From positions 1-7,401 of the forward strand of contig CAZKXP010000035.1 of NCBI GenBank assembly GCA_964556955.1: 7,401 bases of DNA, written 5' to 3'. A program made the position numbers and the translations under genes. Positions 6,136-7,401 of this stretch are shown here, in pieces. The DNA comes from UBA12078 sp964556955 (GTDB taxonomy: Bacteria; Patescibacteriota; Dojkabacteria; SC72). Position 1 is the first letter of the stretch. Each line of letters begins with the position of its first letter. The notes under the pieces are model-generated. The model ran no database searches and was not told where the DNA came from. It worked only from the letters and a program-made list of their open reading frames with translations.

Positions 6136-6365
6136 TCAGAGATCGTTCATAACGACAAAACCCCTTACTCTGTACAACCTCTTTGCGTATCGAACATTTA
6201 ATAGCCTGTTCATTTTCGATTATCTCATGGTTGGTCTAGTAGAAAATAGCGGTAGTACAAGCGAGAAGGTACATTAACGAGTCCTGAACTCAGGTCAGGC
6301 CATAGCCAGGCTTGCACAAGAAAGGGATTTACCATAGACTTAGATAACAAATAACTGCCCAGATA
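6136..6365. other. Intergenic region without a convincing gene
   Basis: Together with the palindrome this makes about 270 bases between the divergent dus and membrane-protein genes. It is somewhat richer in G/C than the other gaps. It holds a partial copy of the palindrome motif (6296-6307), a small inverted repeat CCTGA-AC-TCAGG at 6283-6294, and on the minus strand an ATG-to-TGA reading frame of 25 codons (6213-6136) that stops at the edge of the palindrome. A weak + strand promoter for the next gene may be TTGCAC (6312-6317) and TAGACT (6335-6340), 17 bp apart. I could not fold it into any RNA family I know. Confidence 0.5.
6296..6307. repeat. Second copy of the CAGGCYATAGCC motif
   Basis: CAGGCCATAGCC at 6296-6307 differs by one base from CAGGCTATAGCC at 6114-6125, the core of the palindrome. 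Around it the similarity goes on in inverted orientation (about 17 of 21 positions by eye). The right half of the palindrome is decayed here (GCCAGG in place of GCCTGG), so it pairs poorly. It may be a degenerate second operator, or one end of a small repeat element. Confidence 0.5.
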
Positions 6366-6767
6366 ATGGAAGTCAAAAACAGCGTCTCGGATAACTCGGG
6401 ACAACAATTACTCTCAGGCACCAAGGTCGATTCATATGCGGCTATTTTTTTGTATGCTGTACAAGATTTCTTAAGATGGTGGTATATAAAGATGCCCATA
6501 TGGCATCTAAGACAGTTAAATAGATTAAGCATTGTGGTAGATGATTACCTCTCACTATCAATACTCCTCAAAACATTCTTTATCCCTTGGCACAGAGATT
6601 ACTCCGTAATGGGATTCCTATTTGGTATCGTAATGAGAATACTTTACCTTCCAATCGCCACATCCATATACATATTAATTGTAACCTTCTATATCGTAGT
6701 AATACTCTTCTGGCTTGTTCTACCAATCGCAACCATTACATTTATAATTTCTTCTTTAATCAAGTAA
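6366..6767 (+). CDS. Small membrane protein paired with the next gene
   Basis: This 133-residue protein has a hydrophilic N-terminus (1-22), an amphipathic aromatic stretch (YAVQDFLRWWYIKMPIWHLR, about 30-49), a short motif KTFFIPWHRDYS (69-80), and hydrophobic helices from about 83 to 131, most likely two. The motif set (WW-Y--MP, PWHRD) is of a kind I recall from small membrane proteins of Patescibacteria, without known function. An in-frame stop at 6345 leaves ATG 6366 as the first possible start; no Shine-Dalgarno sequence or good -10 box is seen. Its TAA is followed directly by the ATG of the next gene (TAAATG), so the two are surely one operon and perhaps one membrane complex. Third codon positions favour C (TTC, ATC, CTC), unlike clpP. 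Confidence 0.72.
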   Translation: MEVKNSVSDNSGQQLLSGTKVDSYAAIFLYAVQDFLRWWYIKMPIWHLRQLNRLSIVVDDYLSLSILLKTFFIPWHRDYSVMGFLFGIVMRILYLPIATSIYILIVTFYIVVILFWLVLPIATITFIISSLIK

Positions 6768-7401
6768 ATGGCACTAGACTTTGAAATGCAACAAAAAACA
6801 ATATGCGGATACCACAAGAAGGATACGAATAGGGTAGGTATCATTGAGAAGAAATATCCAATCCTTGAGAATGAGAATGAGGCCACTTTCCTTGTAACAA
6901 GAGATCATTTCTTCTCAATATCTACACAACAGATAGATTCGGTTATAAAAAATTTCTTCAGATACAAAAGATTTAAAGATGTTGGTAGATTCCTAGCCAA
7001 TATACTCATAATCCCAGGAATATTTGTAGCCATAGGGTATATATTTAAGTATTCAGGACTCTTAGAAGATCAAACCTTCATTATCAATCTCCTAACATCA
7101 AAATGGAGCGGAGTTCTCTTTGGACTATCTATTCTCTCAGTCATAATTCTTTGGTATGACTTCTATGAAGAGAAAAGCCATCCCGTACAGTTACCAATTG
7201 CAAAAAAAATCCCGCAAAAGGAATTAGAAGAGATACGTGCTGCTGGTTTTAGATTCGGTAGATATGGACATCTGGAAATAGTACATTTTGCAAGTGAAGA
7301 AACACTTGAACTTCTGTGCACCCATACCAAAAACAATCAGTTCTCCCTCTATGAAATATTTAAATATCTCTTTAACTTCAACTTTGAATCACAACAAATT
7401 A
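6768..7401 (+). CDS. Two-helix membrane protein, N-terminal part (continues beyond window)
   Basis: The frame is open from ATG 6768 to the window end (211 codons) with no stop, so the gene is cut off. Residues 1-70 are soluble and charged; residues about 74-95 and 112-131 are hydrophobic and form a likely membrane hairpin; residues 132-211 are soluble again (KIPQKELEEIRAAGFRFG, then HLEIVHFASEETLELLC, then helical SLYEIFKYLF). No catalytic motif is visible. From the layout (membrane hairpin followed by a helical domain that mentions no known enzyme) and from memory of similar gene pairs in Patescibacteria, I suspect the N-terminus of a membrane-anchored Clp-type AAA+ protein, but this rests on no motif in the window. 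The start is supported by exact abutment to the upstream stop. C clearly exceeds G on its coding strand (2 G and 16 C in 7321-7380). Confidence 0.7.
   Translation, partial: MALDFEMQQKTICGYHKKDTNRVGIIEKKYPILENENEATFLVTRDHFFSISTQQIDSVIKNFFRYKRFKDVGRFLANILIIPGIFVAIGYIFKYSGLLEDQTFIINLLTSKWSGVLFGLSILSVIILWYDFYEEKSHPVQLPIAKKIPQKELEEIRAAGFRFGRYGHLEIVHFASEETLELLCTHTKNNQFSLYEIFKYLFNFNFESQQI

Noticed and set aside
5966..6277. Open frame of about 100 codons on the + strand.
   Set aside because: It overlaps the conserved N-terminal part of dus in antisense, and its translation shows no domain or composition of a real protein.
6283..6320. AGGTCAGG followed by AAG-like bases recalls the core of bacterial SRP RNA.
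   Set aside because: The GGAA-type loop and the AAGCAGCC partner strand are missing, and no enclosing stem can be drawn.
6312..6345. ACAAGAAAGGGATTTACC recalls the 3' conserved region of RNase P RNA.
   Set aside because: The matching 5' element (GAGGAAAGTCC) does not occur upstream at a suitable distance, and the space is too short.
1..7401. CRISPR arrays, insertion sequences, toxin-antitoxin or phage genes.
   Set aside because: No regularly spaced repeats, transposase motifs or target-site duplications are seen; all long frames are accounted for by the listed genes.

Overview
The window looks like chromosomal DNA of an AT-rich, small-genome bacterium, most likely a member of the Candidate Phyla Radiation (Patescibacteria). 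This is an inference from several hints. No gene has a convincing Shine-Dalgarno sequence. Two genes have a -10 box 6-7 bases before the ATG, as expected for leaderless mRNAs. The tRNA gene does not encode CCA. The right edge carries a pair of small membrane-protein genes of a type I associate with these lineages. At least one gene ends in TGA, so UGA is read as stop and the UGA=Gly code of Gracilibacteria/Absconditabacteria is unlikely.

Left part (1-1435, + strand): the 3' end of tig (trigger factor), then clpP with a complete catalytic triad, then an unrecognised 156-residue protein 2 bp behind clpP, where clpX is often found. They look like one operon for protein folding and turnover. A tRNA-Val(GAC) gene with its own good promoter follows (1436-1550).

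Middle (1553-3806, - strand): a DUF3592-type two-helix membrane protein lies downstream of a complete ABC exporter (fused membrane and ATPase domains, all motifs intact). Divergent from the exporter across about 94 AT-rich bases is a + strand gene for a winged-helix plus Nudix protein (3901-4596), a plausible ligand-sensing regulator.

Right part: a - strand pair reads dus (tRNA-dihydrouridine synthase, 5152-6093), then a Qnr/McbG-like pentapeptide-repeat protein (4598-5155). They overlap in ATGA and are probably co-translated. The dus promoter region carries a strong GC-rich palindrome. About 270 bp without a convincing gene (6094-6365) separate it from two + strand genes that abut exactly (TAA-ATG): a 133-residue membrane protein and a two-helix membrane protein that runs off the window. 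The second may be the N-terminus of a membrane-anchored Clp-type AAA+ protein, but the AAA+ part is not visible.

The most interesting points are the leaderless promoters, the dus-coupled gyrase-protection-like pentapeptide protein, the HTH-Nudix/exporter divergent pair, the palindrome and its partial copy in the 6.1-6.36 kb gap, and a strand-composition switch between the clpP region and the right end.
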